Of a DNA stretch of 64,000 bases, positions 8,191-17,694 are shown piece by piece. Within the stretch, counting starts at the first letter, position 1. Each line of letters starts with the position of its first letter. This DNA comes from an uncultured Pelagibacteraceae bacterium (GTDB lineage: Bacteria > Pseudomonadota > Alphaproteobacteria > Pelagibacterales > Pelagibacteraceae), in the NCBI GenBank assembly GCA_902627935.1, contig CACOLA010000002.1, positions 207,026-271,025 of the forward strand, in the 5' to 3' direction. The notes under the pieces were generated by a model. The model had not been told where the DNA came from. It did not search any database and worked only from the letters and a program-made list of their open reading frames with translations. The position numbers were made by a program, and so were the translations under genes.

Positions 8191-10280
8191 TAAAGGACAT
8201 CTCTTTTACCAACATGGTTTGCTTTACTTACTACTCCCTCATTTTCCATCATGTCAATGATTCTTGCTGCTCTATTATATCCAATTTGTAATTTTCTTTG
8301 TAAAAATGAAGTAGATGCTTTACCTTCAGTTTTAATTATTTCCAATGCAGTTGAGTAAAGCTCATCTTTATCTCCACTATTTTTAGGCCCATCTCCTATT
8401 TCTTTTTCATCTGCAAAATTTAAAATTTCATCCACATAATCTGGTTCAGCTTGTGAACTAAGAAAATTATTAATTTTTTCTATTTCATTATCTGAGACAA
8501 AAGGTGCATGAATTCTCAATATTTTATTTGCCGATGACATATAAAGCATATCTCCTTTTCCTAAAAGTTGTTCAGCTCCCTGTTCCCCTAAAATTGTTCT
8601 ACTATCAATCTTTGAAGTTACTTGAAATGAAATTCTAGTTGGAAAATTAGCTTTTATTGTACCAGTTATAACATCAACACTTGGTCTTTGAGTTGCCATA
8701 ATTATGTGGATCCCTGCCGCCCTAGCCATCTGAGATAGCTTTTGAATATAATTTTCTATTTCTTTACCAGCTACAAGCATTAGATCTGACATTTCATCTA
8801 CAACTACAACTATATAGGGCATAGGTAGCTTATGCTTAGAATTGTAACCATCTATATTTCTCACACCCTCTTTTGTCATCAGTCTGTACCTACTCTCCAT
8901 TTCTTTAACTACCCAGCCTAAAACTGATGCTGCTTTTTTTGCTTCAGTTATTACTGGACATAATAAATGCGGAATACCTTCATATGTAGAAAGTTCTAAC
9001 ATTTTCGGATCTATTAAAATAAATTTGCATTTTTCTGGAGTGTGCCTGTAAAGAAGAGATAAAATAATAGTATTTATACATACTGATTTTCCAGAGCCTG
9101 TTGTACCAGCAATTAGTAAATGAGGCATTGAAGTTAAATCACCAATAATGGGTGTGCCAGAAATATTTTTACCTAAAGCAATTGGTAATTTAATTTCTTT
9201 TTTTTTAAAATCCAAATTATTTAAAATTTCACTTAAATAAACATTCTCTCTTGACATGTTTGGTAACTCAATACCAATGGTATTACTACCTGGGATGGTT
9301 GATATACGTGCTGACTCAGAGCTTGTATTTCTCGCTATATCATCAGATAAGTTAATTATTTTAGATACTTTTACTCCTGCAGCTGGTTCAAATTCATTTA
9401 AGGTTACAACAGGACCATGGCTAACCTTTTTAATTGTGCCATTTACTCCAAAATCTAATAAAATTTTCTCAAGAGATTCGGGATTATATTTTTCATCTTT
9501 ATTAGAAATTTCTCTTTCCTTTTTTGTAGGCGTTTTTAGTAAATCTAAACTTGGTAATTTAAATTTATTTTTTTCATTTTCTTTAATTTTTTCTGCTTTA
9601 ATAAAAGGTAAATCTTCTTGAATTAAATTTTTAATTTCATCCTGTGGAATATATTCATTAATAATCTCACTTTTATCAATATATTCTTTTTTATTATTTT
9701 TGTTGAAATAAATAAAAATTTTTTTCAGAAAGGAAAAGAATTTTTTAAGTCTAAAATTTATACTTATTAAAAATAAAGTTAAAACCAAAAAAATTAAAAA
9801 ATAGTATGAGAAGTTTATTTGAATTTTAATTAATTCACCAAGAAATGTCCCATTTAGGTATTGTCCTACAAAACCACTTTTTCCATTAATATAAAGTTCG
9901 AAAGCACTTTCATGAAAAAAACTAAAGAATAAGGTTCCAAAAATTGAATAAAGGATAGCAAAGAATAAATTTTCAATTATTAAAAACAAATCTTTATTTT
10001 TAAAAACTATAATACCGGTGATTATTAAAGTGATAGAAATTAAATAGGATATTATTCCGACTGATTGAAATAATAGATCGGAAATATAACTACCTTGAAA
10101 TCCAAGTAAATTTCGTATTTTAGTATTTTCAGGAAATATAAAGTTGGGATCACTAGGAGAGTATGAGATCAATGATACAAGAAGCAAAAATCCAACAATA
10201 GCCACACAAGTTCCTAAAATTTCAATAATTCGATTGATTGTAAATTGAAGTACTTTTTTTGTTATTTTTTTTACACTCAT
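8190..10280 (-). CDS. ftsK: FtsK/SpoIIIE DNA translocase
   Basis: A septal DNA pump of 696 residues, shorter than E. coli FtsK because the linker is brief. N-terminal membrane part has about four segments between residues 20 and 180. The charged linker runs ~185-270. The RecA-like motor has Walker A AGTTGSGKS (391-399), a Walker-B-like IVVVVDEMSD and ATQRPSVDVITG. A winged-helix gamma domain that reads KOPS sites occupies the last ~65 residues (STALEIIKTEGKASTSFLQR onwards). It acts in chromosome dimer resolution and segregation. Confidence 0.96.
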   Translation of the reverse strand: MSVKKITKKVLQFTINRIIEILGTCVAIVGFLLLVSLISYSPSDPNFIFPENTKIRNLLGFQGSYISDLLFQSVGIISYLISITLIITGIIVFKNKDLFLIIENLFFAILYSIFGTLFFSFFHESAFELYINGKSGFVGQYLNGTFLGELIKIQINFSYYFLIFLVLTLFLISINFRLKKFFSFLKKIFIYFNKNNKKEYIDKSEIINEYIPQDEIKNLIQEDLPFIKAEKIKENEKNKFKLPSLDLLKTPTKKEREISNKDEKYNPESLEKILLDFGVNGTIKKVSHGPVVTLNEFEPAAGVKVSKIINLSDDIARNTSSESARISTIPGSNTIGIELPNMSRENVYLSEILNNLDFKKKEIKLPIALGKNISGTPIIGDLTSMPHLLIAGTTGSGKSVCINTIILSLLYRHTPEKCKFILIDPKMLELSTYEGIPHLLCPVITEAKKAASVLGWVVKEMESRYRLMTKEGVRNIDGYNSKHKLPMPYIVVVVDEMSDLMLVAGKEIENYIQKLSQMARAAGIHIIMATQRPSVDVITGTIKANFPTRISFQVTSKIDSRTILGEQGAEQLLGKGDMLYMSSANKILRIHAPFVSDNEIEKINNFLSSQAEPDYVDEILNFADEKEIGDGPKNSGDKDELYSTALEIIKTEGKASTSFLQRKLQIGYNRAARIIDMMENEGVVSKANHVGKRDVL

Positions 10281-10341
10281 TTTAATGAATCAAATTTAAC
10301 ACTTTGTATCATCTAATTTTTATTGTTAAAATTGATTTGTT

Positions 10342-11424
10342 ATGAAAGTTTGTATTATTGGTAACGGCTTAGTTAGTTTAACATTGGCTAATGTACTGGG
10401 TAAAAAAGAATTATTAGTTGATATCTTAGTCGATAAAAAAAAAATTATTATAGACAAAACTAGGACACTAGGAATTTCAAAATCAAATGTTGACTATTTT
10501 AATAGTAAAATCCAAAAAATCGATGATATTTCATGGAAAATTAAAAATATCAAAATTTTCACAGAAAAAACTTCTCATGAGGAAATTATAAAATTTAATA
10601 ATAGTAGTGAGCAGATCTTTTCAATTGTTAAAAATTATGAGCTGCAAAAAAAAATAAAAAATAATTTAAGTAAGAATAAATTTATTAGCTTTAAAAAGAT
10701 GATGACATGGAAAGAAATTTCAAAACAAAGATATGATTTAATAGTAAGCTGTAATTCAAATCATGAAATTACAAAAAAATTTTTTTATAAGAAAATATCA
10801 AAAAATTATAATAGCAATGCTTTTACAACTATAATAAATCACAAAAAGATTATTGATAATAATACTGCTTTTCAAAATTTTACTAAATATGGTCCAATAG
10901 CTTTTCTACCAATTTCTGACACAAAAACTTCTGTGGTTTATTCTTTAAAGTCAAAAGATAAAAAAGAAATCGAAGATGTAAAAAAACTTATTAAAAAATA
11001 TAACCCTATTTATACAATTACAAAGATAGATAATATTAGTCGTTTTAAATTAAAATCATCAAATTTAAGAAAATATTATAAAGATAATATTCTAGCATTT
11101 GGTGATTTACTTCATAAAATTCATCCATTAGCTGGTCAAGGATTTAATATGTCTTTAAGAGATATAAAAATTTTATCTGAATTAATTGATGAAAGAATAA
11201 ATTTGGGTTTAGCTATAGATACTTCTGTATGTAAAGAATTTCAAAAAAAAACGCAGGACAAAAATTATCTTTTTTCGACTAGTATAGATTGGATATATGA
11301 ATTTTTTACCTTAGAAGCTAAATTCAAATCAAAAATTTTAAGTAAATCTATAAACGTTATTGGTAAGAATAAAATTATAAATTCTTTTTTTAAAAAAATT
11401 GCAGATAATGGCTTAAGAATCTAA
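10342..11424 (+). CDS. UbiH/Coq6-type FAD-dependent hydroxylase
   Basis: A 360-residue FAD monooxygenase of the ubiquinone-biosynthesis hydroxylase family. The N-terminal Rossmann motif is IIGNGLVSLTLANVL (5-19). The family's second FAD motif is AFGDLLHKIHPLAGQGFNMSLRD (~250-272), containing the GD and HPxAGQGxN signature. It is shorter than the usual ~390-400 residues, and the first glycine motif is GxGxxx with Asn inside (GNG). It likely hydroxylates the ubiquinone ring, but which position cannot be told from sequence. It is divergent from ftsK, with a 61-base intergenic region for both promoters. Confidence 0.8.
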   Translation: MKVCIIGNGLVSLTLANVLGKKELLVDILVDKKKIIIDKTRTLGISKSNVDYFNSKIQKIDDISWKIKNIKIFTEKTSHEEIIKFNNSSEQIFSIVKNYELQKKIKNNLSKNKFISFKKMMTWKEISKQRYDLIVSCNSNHEITKKFFYKKISKNYNSNAFTTIINHKKIIDNNTAFQNFTKYGPIAFLPISDTKTSVVYSLKSKDKKEIEDVKKLIKKYNPIYTITKIDNISRFKLKSSNLRKYYKDNILAFGDLLHKIHPLAGQGFNMSLRDIKILSELIDERINLGLAIDTSVCKEFQKKTQDKNYLFSTSIDWIYEFFTLEAKFKSKILSKSINVIGKNKIINSFFKKIADNGLRI

Positions 11425-11426
11425 AT

Positions 11427-12074
11427 TTATTGTATTGTCGTGTTATTGTATTCATCATAAGTATAAGTTGTAAGAATGTCAGCTATTTTATTTTTTCTAA
11501 TATCTAAATTCTTAGTTTCTAGTAAGACTTGTTTTTCTTCTAGACTAAATGGAGAGGCCATAGCTAATGCATTTATTGTTTCATCTAAACTTTGCTTTTC
11601 AAGAGCTTTCCAATTAATTATAAAACCTCTTTTATCAAATAACGATTTCAGATCTTTAAAAATTATTTCAAGATCTGAAAATTTTAAATCTTCTTTTTTT
11701 TTGTCAAGATCATTTAAATAAGACTCATAACTTACTTTACATTTTCTATAGGATCCATTGACTGGTTTTTCTTCTAAAATGTTAAATCTAATAATTCCAT
11801 TTAAATCAATTATATATCTTCCGTCATCAGTTTCTTTAAAACTTGTAATTTTTCCCAAACAGCCAACTTGATGTAAGATTGGTGTGTCAGTATCTAAATT
11901 TTTTCCAGACTTTGGTTGTATCATACCAATGAATTTATTGGATTTCATACTATCGTTTATCATTTCAATATAGCGAGGCTCAAAAATATTGAGGGGCACG
12001 GTAGTTTTTGGAAATATTATAAAATTGCTTAAAGGAAATACGGAGATTATTTCTGGTAAATCTTCTTTTTTCAT
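11427..12074 (-). CDS. LON substrate-binding-domain protein
   Basis: A 215-residue protein consisting only of the N-terminal domain of Lon protease (LON/PUA-like). It has VFPLSNFIIFPKTTVPLNIFEPRY at the start, GMIQPK, HQVGCLGKITSFKETDDGRYIIDLNG and a helical C-terminal half. No ATPase or Ser-Lys protease domain follows. Stand-alone LON proteins are frequent in alphaproteobacteria; their function is not settled. It converges with the UbiH-like gene, with 2 bases between the stops. Confidence 0.85.
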   Translation of the reverse strand: MKKEDLPEIISVFPLSNFIIFPKTTVPLNIFEPRYIEMINDSMKSNKFIGMIQPKSGKNLDTDTPILHQVGCLGKITSFKETDDGRYIIDLNGIIRFNILEEKPVNGSYRKCKVSYESYLNDLDKKKEDLKFSDLEIIFKDLKSLFDKRGFIINWKALEKQSLDETINALAMASPFSLEEKQVLLETKNLDIRKNKIADILTTYTYDEYNNTTIQ

Positions 12075-12099
12075 AAATTAAAATATACCATATTTAATA

Positions 12100-12129
12100 T
12101 TGCTTGAATTAAAAAAAATAGCTTATTAT
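12100..12129 (+). promoter_or_regulatory. Possible sigma-70 promoter of the tRNA-Gly gene
   Basis: TTGCTT (12100-12105) and TATTAT (12124-12129) are separated by 18 bases and end 12 bases before the tRNA. Five of six -10 positions and four of six -35 positions match the consensus. The region is AT-rich, so chance matches are likely; the location is the main support. Confidence 0.35.
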
Positions 12130-12141
12130 ATTAATCTAATT

Positions 12142-12216
12142 GCGGGCATAGCTCAGTGGTAGAGCGTCTCGTTGCCAACGAGAAGGTCGAGGGTTCGACC
12201 CCCTTTGCCCGCTCCA
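12142..12216 (+). tRNA. tRNA-Gly (anticodon GCC)
   Basis: A complete cloverleaf. The 7-bp acceptor stem is GCGGGCA/TGCCCGC. The D arm is GCTC-AGTGGTA-GAGC. The anticodon stem TCTCG/CGAGA has loop TTGCCAA, with anticodon GCC at 12174-12176. The T arm is GAGGG-TTCGACC-CCCTT. The discriminator is T and CCA is encoded (12214-12216). The GC content is well above that of its surroundings, as expected for a tRNA. It reads in the same direction as the sulfotransferase gene, whose ATG is only 15 bases away. Confidence 0.98.
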
Positions 12217-12231
12217 GTATAAGAACTTAAT

Positions 12232-13071
12232 ATGATTATTTGGATTGCATCATACCCAAAAAGTGGGAATACTTATTTAAGGTCTTTTTTAGCATCATAT
12301 TACTTCTCAAAAAAAGGAAAATTTGATTTCAATTTATTGATGAATATTCCTCAATTTCCATCAATAAGATTTTCCCAAAGGGATTTTCTATCATTTAGTG
12401 ATGCCTCTAAGAATTGGATATCAAATCAAAAATTTTTTTTTAATAAGGAAGAGTTATCTTTTCTTAAAACACATAATTCACTTTGTAGATACGAAAATTT
12501 TGAATTTACAACACAAAGTGAAAGTATTGGGGCAATTTATATTGTACGAGATCCAAGAAACGTAATTACATCAATGTGTAATCATTATTCTTTTAACTTA
12601 GAATATGCATTAGAAAAAATGTCAGATAAAAATGCCTCTTTATCTGAAAAAGCTAGCAATGGTGATTGTAGTAACTTCACTTTTTTAGGTTCATGGTCAG
12701 ATCACTACAAATCTTGGAAAAATAATGACAAGTTTAAAGTTCTATTTATAAAATATGAGGATTTAAAAGAAAATAAAGAATTAATATTTAAAAAAGTAAT
12801 AGATTTTATTGAGAGATTAAAAGGTAGCAAACAAAATAAATTTGATGAAAACAAATTTTTTAATTCAATTCGATCAACAAATTTCGTAAACTTAAAAAAT
12901 AAAGAGATAAACGAAGGTTTTGAAGAAAGTAAAATTAGCAGTATGGGGAAAAAAATAAATTTTTTTAATATGGGTTTCAAAAATGATTGGAAAAAGTTAT
13001 TACCTCAAAGTATAATTAAAAAAATTGACAAGCAATTTGAAAAAGAATTATCTGAGTTGGGTTATAATTAA
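12232..13071 (+). CDS. PAPS-dependent sulfotransferase family protein
   Basis: A 279-residue Sulfotransfer_1-type protein. The 5'-phosphosulfate loop is YPKSGNTYLR (8-17) and the 3'-phosphate motif is YIVRDPRNV (~103-111). A later FLGSWSDHYKSW and KVLFIKYEDLKEN segment is typical of the fold. The RKGxxGDWK-like C-terminal motif is present in altered form as FKNDWKK. It would transfer sulfate from PAPS to a small molecule or glycan; acceptor unknown. It directly follows the tRNA-Gly gene and is followed 5 bases later by phhB. Confidence 0.85.
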   Translation: MIIWIASYPKSGNTYLRSFLASYYFSKKGKFDFNLLMNIPQFPSIRFSQRDFLSFSDASKNWISNQKFFFNKEELSFLKTHNSLCRYENFEFTTQSESIGAIYIVRDPRNVITSMCNHYSFNLEYALEKMSDKNASLSEKASNGDCSNFTFLGSWSDHYKSWKNNDKFKVLFIKYEDLKENKELIFKKVIDFIERLKGSKQNKFDENKFFNSIRSTNFVNLKNKEINEGFEESKISSMGKKINFFNMGFKNDWKKLLPQSIIKKIDKQFEKELSELGYN

Positions 13072-13076
13072 GTTTT

Positions 13077-13421
13077 ATGAATGATTTATTAAAAAAAAAA
13101 TGTGTTCCTTGTGAAGGTGGTGTAGTACCTTTTGATATTTCAGAAATTCATAAATATCAAAAAAAAATTGATGGCTGGAATATAATCAAAAATAAAAAAA
13201 ATGTTTTTTTTTTAGAAAAAAATTTTAAATTTAAAAACTTTTTAGATAGTCAAAATTTTGCAGTTAATGTTGGAAAAATTTCTGAAGAAGAAGGCCACCA
13301 CCCAGATATTAATTTTGGCTGGGGTTATGTTAAAATAAATATTACTACTCATGCTATTGAAGGTTTGTCTGAAAATGATTTTATTTTAGCAGCTAAGATT
13401 GATCAAATTACTAATGTCTAA
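13077..13421 (+). CDS. phhB: Pterin-4a-carbinolamine dehydratase
   Basis: A 114-residue PCD/DCoH protein. The active-site block is EEGHHPDINFGWGYVKINI, with His74, His75, Pro76 and Asp77, followed by THAIEGLSENDF, which matches the family end. In pterin metabolism it dehydrates 4a-hydroxytetrahydropterin. No aromatic amino acid hydroxylase is in the window, so a role in moco or folate pterin chemistry is also possible. An N-terminal CVPCEGG stretch is commonly seen in this family. Its end overlaps the purH end by 11 bases (convergent). Confidence 0.92.
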   Translation: MNDLLKKKCVPCEGGVVPFDISEIHKYQKKIDGWNIIKNKKNVFFLEKNFKFKNFLDSQNFAVNVGKISEEEGHHPDINFGWGYVKINITTHAIEGLSENDFILAAKIDQITNV

Positions 13422-14946
13422 AATGTCTTGTTTTGGAGAATACTAAAATAGTTCCAGTCTCATTTGCAAATTTGATAATTTCTTTATCTTTAATTGATCC
13501 AGCAGGTTGAATTACTGCTTGTACTCCAGATTGAATTAATTTTTCAATTCCATCTATAAAAGGAAAAAAAGCATCAGATGCTGCTACAACATTAACCGAG
13601 GTTTTCGTAAATTTTTTCATTTTGTCAATTGCAATTCTGCAACTATCTAATCTGCTAGGTTGTCCAGAACCAATACCAACAGTCGTTTTGTTAGAAGCTA
13701 AAACAATAGCATTAGATTTAACATATCTAGATATATTGAAAGCAAATATTAAGTCATCAAATTGCGATTTTGAAGGTTTTTTCTTTGATACGATTTTAAA
13801 GTCTTTTTTAGAAAATTTTATTTTGTCCTCAGACTGCATCAAAAAATTTTCACTTGTAGAATTAAATTTAAAGTTACTTGAAAGAGAAAAATTTGATGCA
13901 TCAATTATTCTTAGATTTTTTTTTCTTTTTAAAATTTTTAAGGCCTCTTTGTCAAAACTGTTTCCAATAACAACTTCTAGAAATAATTTGCTTATCTCAA
14001 GAGCTAGTTTTTTACTAACTTTGAAATTAAAAGAAACAATTCCACCAAACGCACTTAAAGGATCACAAGCTAAAGCTGATTTGTAGGATTTTATGTTATC
14101 CTTTAAAGAAGATACCCCACAAGGGTTTGCATGTTTAACTATTACAGTTCCTGTATTGATTGGAAGAGATTTTGAAATTGTTAATGCGGAAAAAATGTCA
14201 TTGTAATTATTATAGCTTAATTTTTTTCCATGCAATTGTTTGATATCTAAAATATTGGTTTGCGAATATATTGCTCCTCTTTGGTGAGGATTTTCCCCAT
14301 ATCGAAGTGTTTCAATTAAATTTCCACAAAAAACTTTTTTCTTTGTAAAATAACTATTATTTATTTTATTGAAATAATTTGAAATTAAAGTGTCATAATA
14401 AGCGGTTTCATTAAAAGCTATCTGAGACAATTTTTTTCTAAAATTTTGTGAAGTTTTCCCATCATACCTAACCATTTCACTCATAAGTTCTTTATACTGT
14501 TGAGTAGAGGTAATTATTACAACATCATTATAATTTTTTGCTGCAGCTCGCACCATAGTAGGACCACCTATGTCAATGTTTTCAATAATTTTATTATGAC
14601 TTGATTTACCTTTTAAAACTTCCTCAAATGGGTAAAAATTAACTATCACAAGATCAATTTTTTTAAAATTATTTCTAGATAAATCATTACTATGAGATTT
14701 ATTACCTCTTTTATTTAGAATTCCAGCATGAATTTTTGGATGTAATGTTTTAACCCTTCCTCCCAAAATTTCAGGAGAGTTAGTATATTTCGAAATTTCT
14801 ATACATTTAAATTTTAGCTTTTGAATTTCTTTAAATGTTCCACCAGAACTTATTATTTCAACTTTATTTTTTCTTAGAATACTTAATAAAGGTTTTAAAT
14901 ATTTCTTATCATATACAGAAATTAATGCTCTCTTAATTTTTTTCAT
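13411..14946 (-). CDS. purH: PurH, bifunctional AICAR transformylase / IMP cyclohydrolase
   Basis: Catalyses the last two steps of IMP synthesis. The 511-residue length is normal. The N-terminal MGS-like cyclohydrolase domain runs ~1-195: IISSGGTFKEI, GGRVKTLHPKIHAGIL, NFYPFEEV, NIDIGGPTMVRAAAKN. The C-terminal transformylase domain has LRYGENPHQ and the catalytic Lys271-His272 in IVKHANPCGVS, with SDAFFPF and AVIQPAGSIKD near the end. Its start overlaps the upstream heparinase-like gene by 4 bases (ATGA type), so the two are translationally coupled. Confidence 0.97.
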   Translation of the reverse strand: MKKIKRALISVYDKKYLKPLLSILRKNKVEIISSGGTFKEIQKLKFKCIEISKYTNSPEILGGRVKTLHPKIHAGILNKRGNKSHSNDLSRNNFKKIDLVIVNFYPFEEVLKGKSSHNKIIENIDIGGPTMVRAAAKNYNDVVIITSTQQYKELMSEMVRYDGKTSQNFRKKLSQIAFNETAYYDTLISNYFNKINNSYFTKKKVFCGNLIETLRYGENPHQRGAIYSQTNILDIKQLHGKKLSYNNYNDIFSALTISKSLPINTGTVIVKHANPCGVSSLKDNIKSYKSALACDPLSAFGGIVSFNFKVSKKLALEISKLFLEVVIGNSFDKEALKILKRKKNLRIIDASNFSLSSNFKFNSTSENFLMQSEDKIKFSKKDFKIVSKKKPSKSQFDDLIFAFNISRYVKSNAIVLASNKTTVGIGSGQPSRLDSCRIAIDKMKKFTKTSVNVVAASDAFFPFIDGIEKLIQSGVQAVIQPAGSIKDKEIIKFANETGTILVFSKTRHFRH

Positions 14947-16574
14947 AATATTTTACTCAATTGCCAAACAATTTTTTCATCTTGGTTATTTGTAATTCCA
15001 GAAATAAAAATATTTTGATTTTGAGTATATGAATTTTTTTTACCGAAATATAATCCATTATCAATATTTATTTCATAACCTTCGCAACAAAATTTCCATC
15101 CTTCATCATCAAGTTCAATTAAAATAGATTTATTATCTTGTGTTTTCATTAACTTAACACCTGGCTCTAAGTGAAACCTTATTTCAAACTTTAAATTAGA
15201 ATTTTTTTTTGCACCTAATATCTTGTCTGCACCAATAAACTCAAATTTTTCAGGATAAAATTCAATTTCTCTTTCATGAATTATATTATATTTTTTTTTA
15301 TAACCGTCATGAGAAGCATTTATTTTCCAATAATTTTTCTCAAAGGTAATATTTTTTTTTAAAATTTTTAAACTATCATTTACAAAAAATTTTTTTTGAT
15401 TTTTTTTGTAATGGCATGAAGAGTCGTCATTAATTATTAGAGTGCTTTGAGCTGCAGTTGTCTTAGATAATTTAATTAACTTTTGATTTAAGCCATCATA
15501 ATTACCACAATTACTTATCAATTTCTTTCCATTTGAATTTATTTCAATAGACAAAGCACCAGATTGATATTTTGAGGAAAATTTAGCTGATGGTGATCCA
15601 CCAATATCCATTACTAAGGATATCTTTTTATTATTTAAAATTGCATAACCACCATACTCTTTATTTTCATTTTTAAAATTATAACTAAATCTTTTTAAAT
15701 ATTGATCAAATTCATTATTTTTGGAAACATTATTTCCATTCATGAGGATATCTGATTTATTATTCTTCCAGATAAAAGCGTAGCCCTGGCCCAAATAATA
15801 AATAGTTTCGTTAACTTGTTCCGGTATCTCTATTTGAGCTTCTAGAAACCATTCTCTAATTAAAATAAAATATTTTAGATAAAAAATTAATTGTTTAATA
15901 TCTCTAGATTTAGGAAATCCATTATTGTCTAATGAATAGTTTGATATTTTTTTAAGTAAATTAGTGCCGTAGTTAAGATAGTTTGAGTTATCTTTGTAGC
16001 AAAGACCGACTAAGATGATTGCAGCACAGCCAATTATTTTGTCATCTATAATTTCCGATTTATTAATTTCATTCATTAAATGATTTGTCTGTTTATGTAT
16101 CATTCCATTAAATTGATTTTGATATTCTGTATCACTTTCTTCAATTGTTAAGTTATGATTTGATAACCATGCGATAATTCTTTTAGAAGTTAGATCAAAT
16201 TCCCAACTTTCAGATTTATATTTGCAGTTCAAATTAATCCAGTCTGATATAATTTTTTGAGTATTTTTTTTGGAAGATTTTAAATCAAGACTAAAAAACC
16301 AATAAAAATTATTTAATTTTCTAAAATTTAAATAGTCTATATCTTTATTATGCCATAGGTTCTTGGTTGAAATATTATTTACATCCACTTTTTTTGCCTG
16401 ATAATTTATCAATGAAGAGAGTAAATGTGGACTTGGTTTATATATTAAATCATAATTTATTCCTCTTGATATTTTCTTGTCATAATAATTAGAATTTAGA
16501 TAGATGTTTCTTATTTGTTTAAAGATATTAATCAAAAATTGATTAATCAAGTTTAGAGGATTTCTTAAAATCAT
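14943..16574 (-). CDS. Heparinase II/III-like protein
   Basis: A 543-residue protein with the alpha/alpha-toroid plus beta-sandwich organisation of heparinase II/III-like proteins. The first ~290 residues are helix-rich (IIAWLSNHNLTIEE, IGCAAIILVGLCYKDN, GFPKSRD). From ~300 the beta-rich part has GGYAILNNKKISLVMDIGGSPSAK and HDGYKKKYNIIHEREI, typical of alphaproteobacterial members beside purH and rsmB. No signal peptide is evident. Substrate unknown; an acidic cell-surface glycan is a guess from the family name. Confidence 0.8.
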   Translation of the reverse strand: MILRNPLNLINQFLINIFKQIRNIYLNSNYYDKKISRGINYDLIYKPSPHLLSSLINYQAKKVDVNNISTKNLWHNKDIDYLNFRKLNNFYWFFSLDLKSSKKNTQKIISDWINLNCKYKSESWEFDLTSKRIIAWLSNHNLTIEESDTEYQNQFNGMIHKQTNHLMNEINKSEIIDDKIIGCAAIILVGLCYKDNSNYLNYGTNLLKKISNYSLDNNGFPKSRDIKQLIFYLKYFILIREWFLEAQIEIPEQVNETIYYLGQGYAFIWKNNKSDILMNGNNVSKNNEFDQYLKRFSYNFKNENKEYGGYAILNNKKISLVMDIGGSPSAKFSSKYQSGALSIEINSNGKKLISNCGNYDGLNQKLIKLSKTTAAQSTLIINDDSSCHYKKNQKKFFVNDSLKILKKNITFEKNYWKINASHDGYKKKYNIIHEREIEFYPEKFEFIGADKILGAKKNSNLKFEIRFHLEPGVKLMKTQDNKSILIELDDEGWKFCCEGYEINIDNGLYFGKKNSYTQNQNIFISGITNNQDEKIVWQLSKIL

Positions 16575-16578
16575 TTAG

Positions 16579-17238
16579 TTATAAAGATTTTAGCAAATCG
16601 ATATTCTTTTTTATATCTCCATTATTACTTTTAAAAATTGTTGTTCCTGAAACCAAAATATTAGCACCAGCTTCAATAGCAATTTTTGAGTTTTCAAAGT
16701 TTATTCCTCCATCAATCTCTATATCAAAATCTAAGTTATTTTGTCTTTGAATTTTTTTTAATAATTTAATTTTATCTAAAACTTCTGGCATAAATTTTTG
16801 TCCACCAAAACCTGGGTTTACGCTCATAATTAAAACTAGGTCAATTTGATCTAAAAAATCTTGAATTATATCTACTTTAGTTTCCGGGTTTAATGAAACC
16901 CCGGCCTTTTTCTTTAATTTTTTAATTTTTGAAATAGAAGCAGACAAGTTATCTGTAGCCTCAGGATGAATTGTAATTATATCGGCACCAGCGTCTGAAT
17001 ATGCTTCTATATATTTATGAACAGGGGAAATCATTAAGTGAACATCAAATTTAATTTTACAATTTTTTTTTAAGGCTTTAATTACTGGCGGACCTATTGT
17101 TAGATTAGGGACAAAGTGACCATCCATTACATCAACGTGAATTAAATCAGCCCCAGCATATTCGAGTCTCTTAATTTCTTTACCTAACTGACTAAAGTCA
17201 GCTGACAAAATTGAAGGTGAAATTTGTATTTTTTTCAT
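16579..17238 (-). CDS. rpe: Ribulose-phosphate 3-epimerase
   Basis: Interconverts ribulose-5-phosphate and xylulose-5-phosphate in the pentose phosphate pathway. A 219-residue TIM barrel beginning ISPSILSADFSQLG. Metal-binding residues are His34 and Asp36 in LIHVDVMDGHFVPN, followed by FDVHLMI; the phosphate loop is SVNPGFGGQKF and the second catalytic Asp lies in IEIDGGIN. It precedes the heparinase-like gene by 4 bases on the minus strand, in the rpe-heparinase-purH order seen in other alphaproteobacteria. Confidence 0.96.
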   Translation of the reverse strand: MKKIQISPSILSADFSQLGKEIKRLEYAGADLIHVDVMDGHFVPNLTIGPPVIKALKKNCKIKFDVHLMISPVHKYIEAYSDAGADIITIHPEATDNLSASISKIKKLKKKAGVSLNPETKVDIIQDFLDQIDLVLIMSVNPGFGGQKFMPEVLDKIKLLKKIQRQNNLDFDIEIDGGINFENSKIAIEAGANILVSGTTIFKSNNGDIKKNIDLLKSL

Positions 17239-17266
17239 TAAATAGTAAAATTATTATTATCAATAT

Positions 17267-17623
17267 TTAAAATTTTATTGAATTAAAAAATTGATAAATT
17301 TGCCTTGATATCTCACTTTCGAGTGGAAAAGAAAGCATTCCCATGACTGAGTATCCTAATAAATATGGCATCAAATAAAACCTAATCATAAAAAAGAACC
17401 ATGCTACGTAAAGTGGCACTAAGGGTCCGATAATAAATGATGGAGTAATTGGTTTAAAAATATTCAACAAAGGGTTGGTAAACTTGACAAATACCTTCAT
17501 AAAAAAAAATTGAGAATCTTCTCTTTGGAAAATATTCATTGCTACCCTACCTATTAAAGTCCACATAATAATTCCAAGTAAATAGTCAATTACATATACA
17601 ATCGGATGAAAATTTGCAGACAT
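17267..17623 (-). CDS. YggT-like membrane protein
   Basis: A 118-residue membrane protein with two long hydrophobic segments (~10-28 and ~60-90). A central KFTNPLLNIFKPITPSFI recalls the YggT-family pattern TePlLxPiRrxiP. The match is weaker than for the second YggT protein at 26840-27130, so the assignment is tentative. YggT/CcB3 proteins are linked to osmotic stress and protein or cofactor assembly at membranes. It lies 28 bases upstream of rpe on the same strand. Confidence 0.6.
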   Translation of the reverse strand: MSANFHPIVYVIDYLLGIIMWTLIGRVAMNIFQREDSQFFFMKVFVKFTNPLLNIFKPITPSFIIGPLVPLYVAWFFFMIRFYLMPYLLGYSVMGMLSFPLESEISRQIYQFFNSIKF

Positions 17624-17656
17624 GCAAGTGTGTTATATTTGAAAATTTATTGAAAT

Positions 17657-17683
17657 AAAAGGGGCGAAGTTAATCGCCCCTTT
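17657..17683 (-). terminator. Rho-independent terminator of the symporter operon
   Basis: A perfect inverted repeat: the arm GGGGCGA (17661-17667) pairs with TCGCCCC (17674-17680), is extended by three A-T pairs, and encloses a 6-base loop. Read on the minus strand it is followed by TTTTATTTC. It lies just 12-38 bases beyond the stop of the symporter gene and stands out from the AT-rich surroundings. Confidence 0.85.
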
Positions 17684-17694
17684 AAAAAGGTTAT

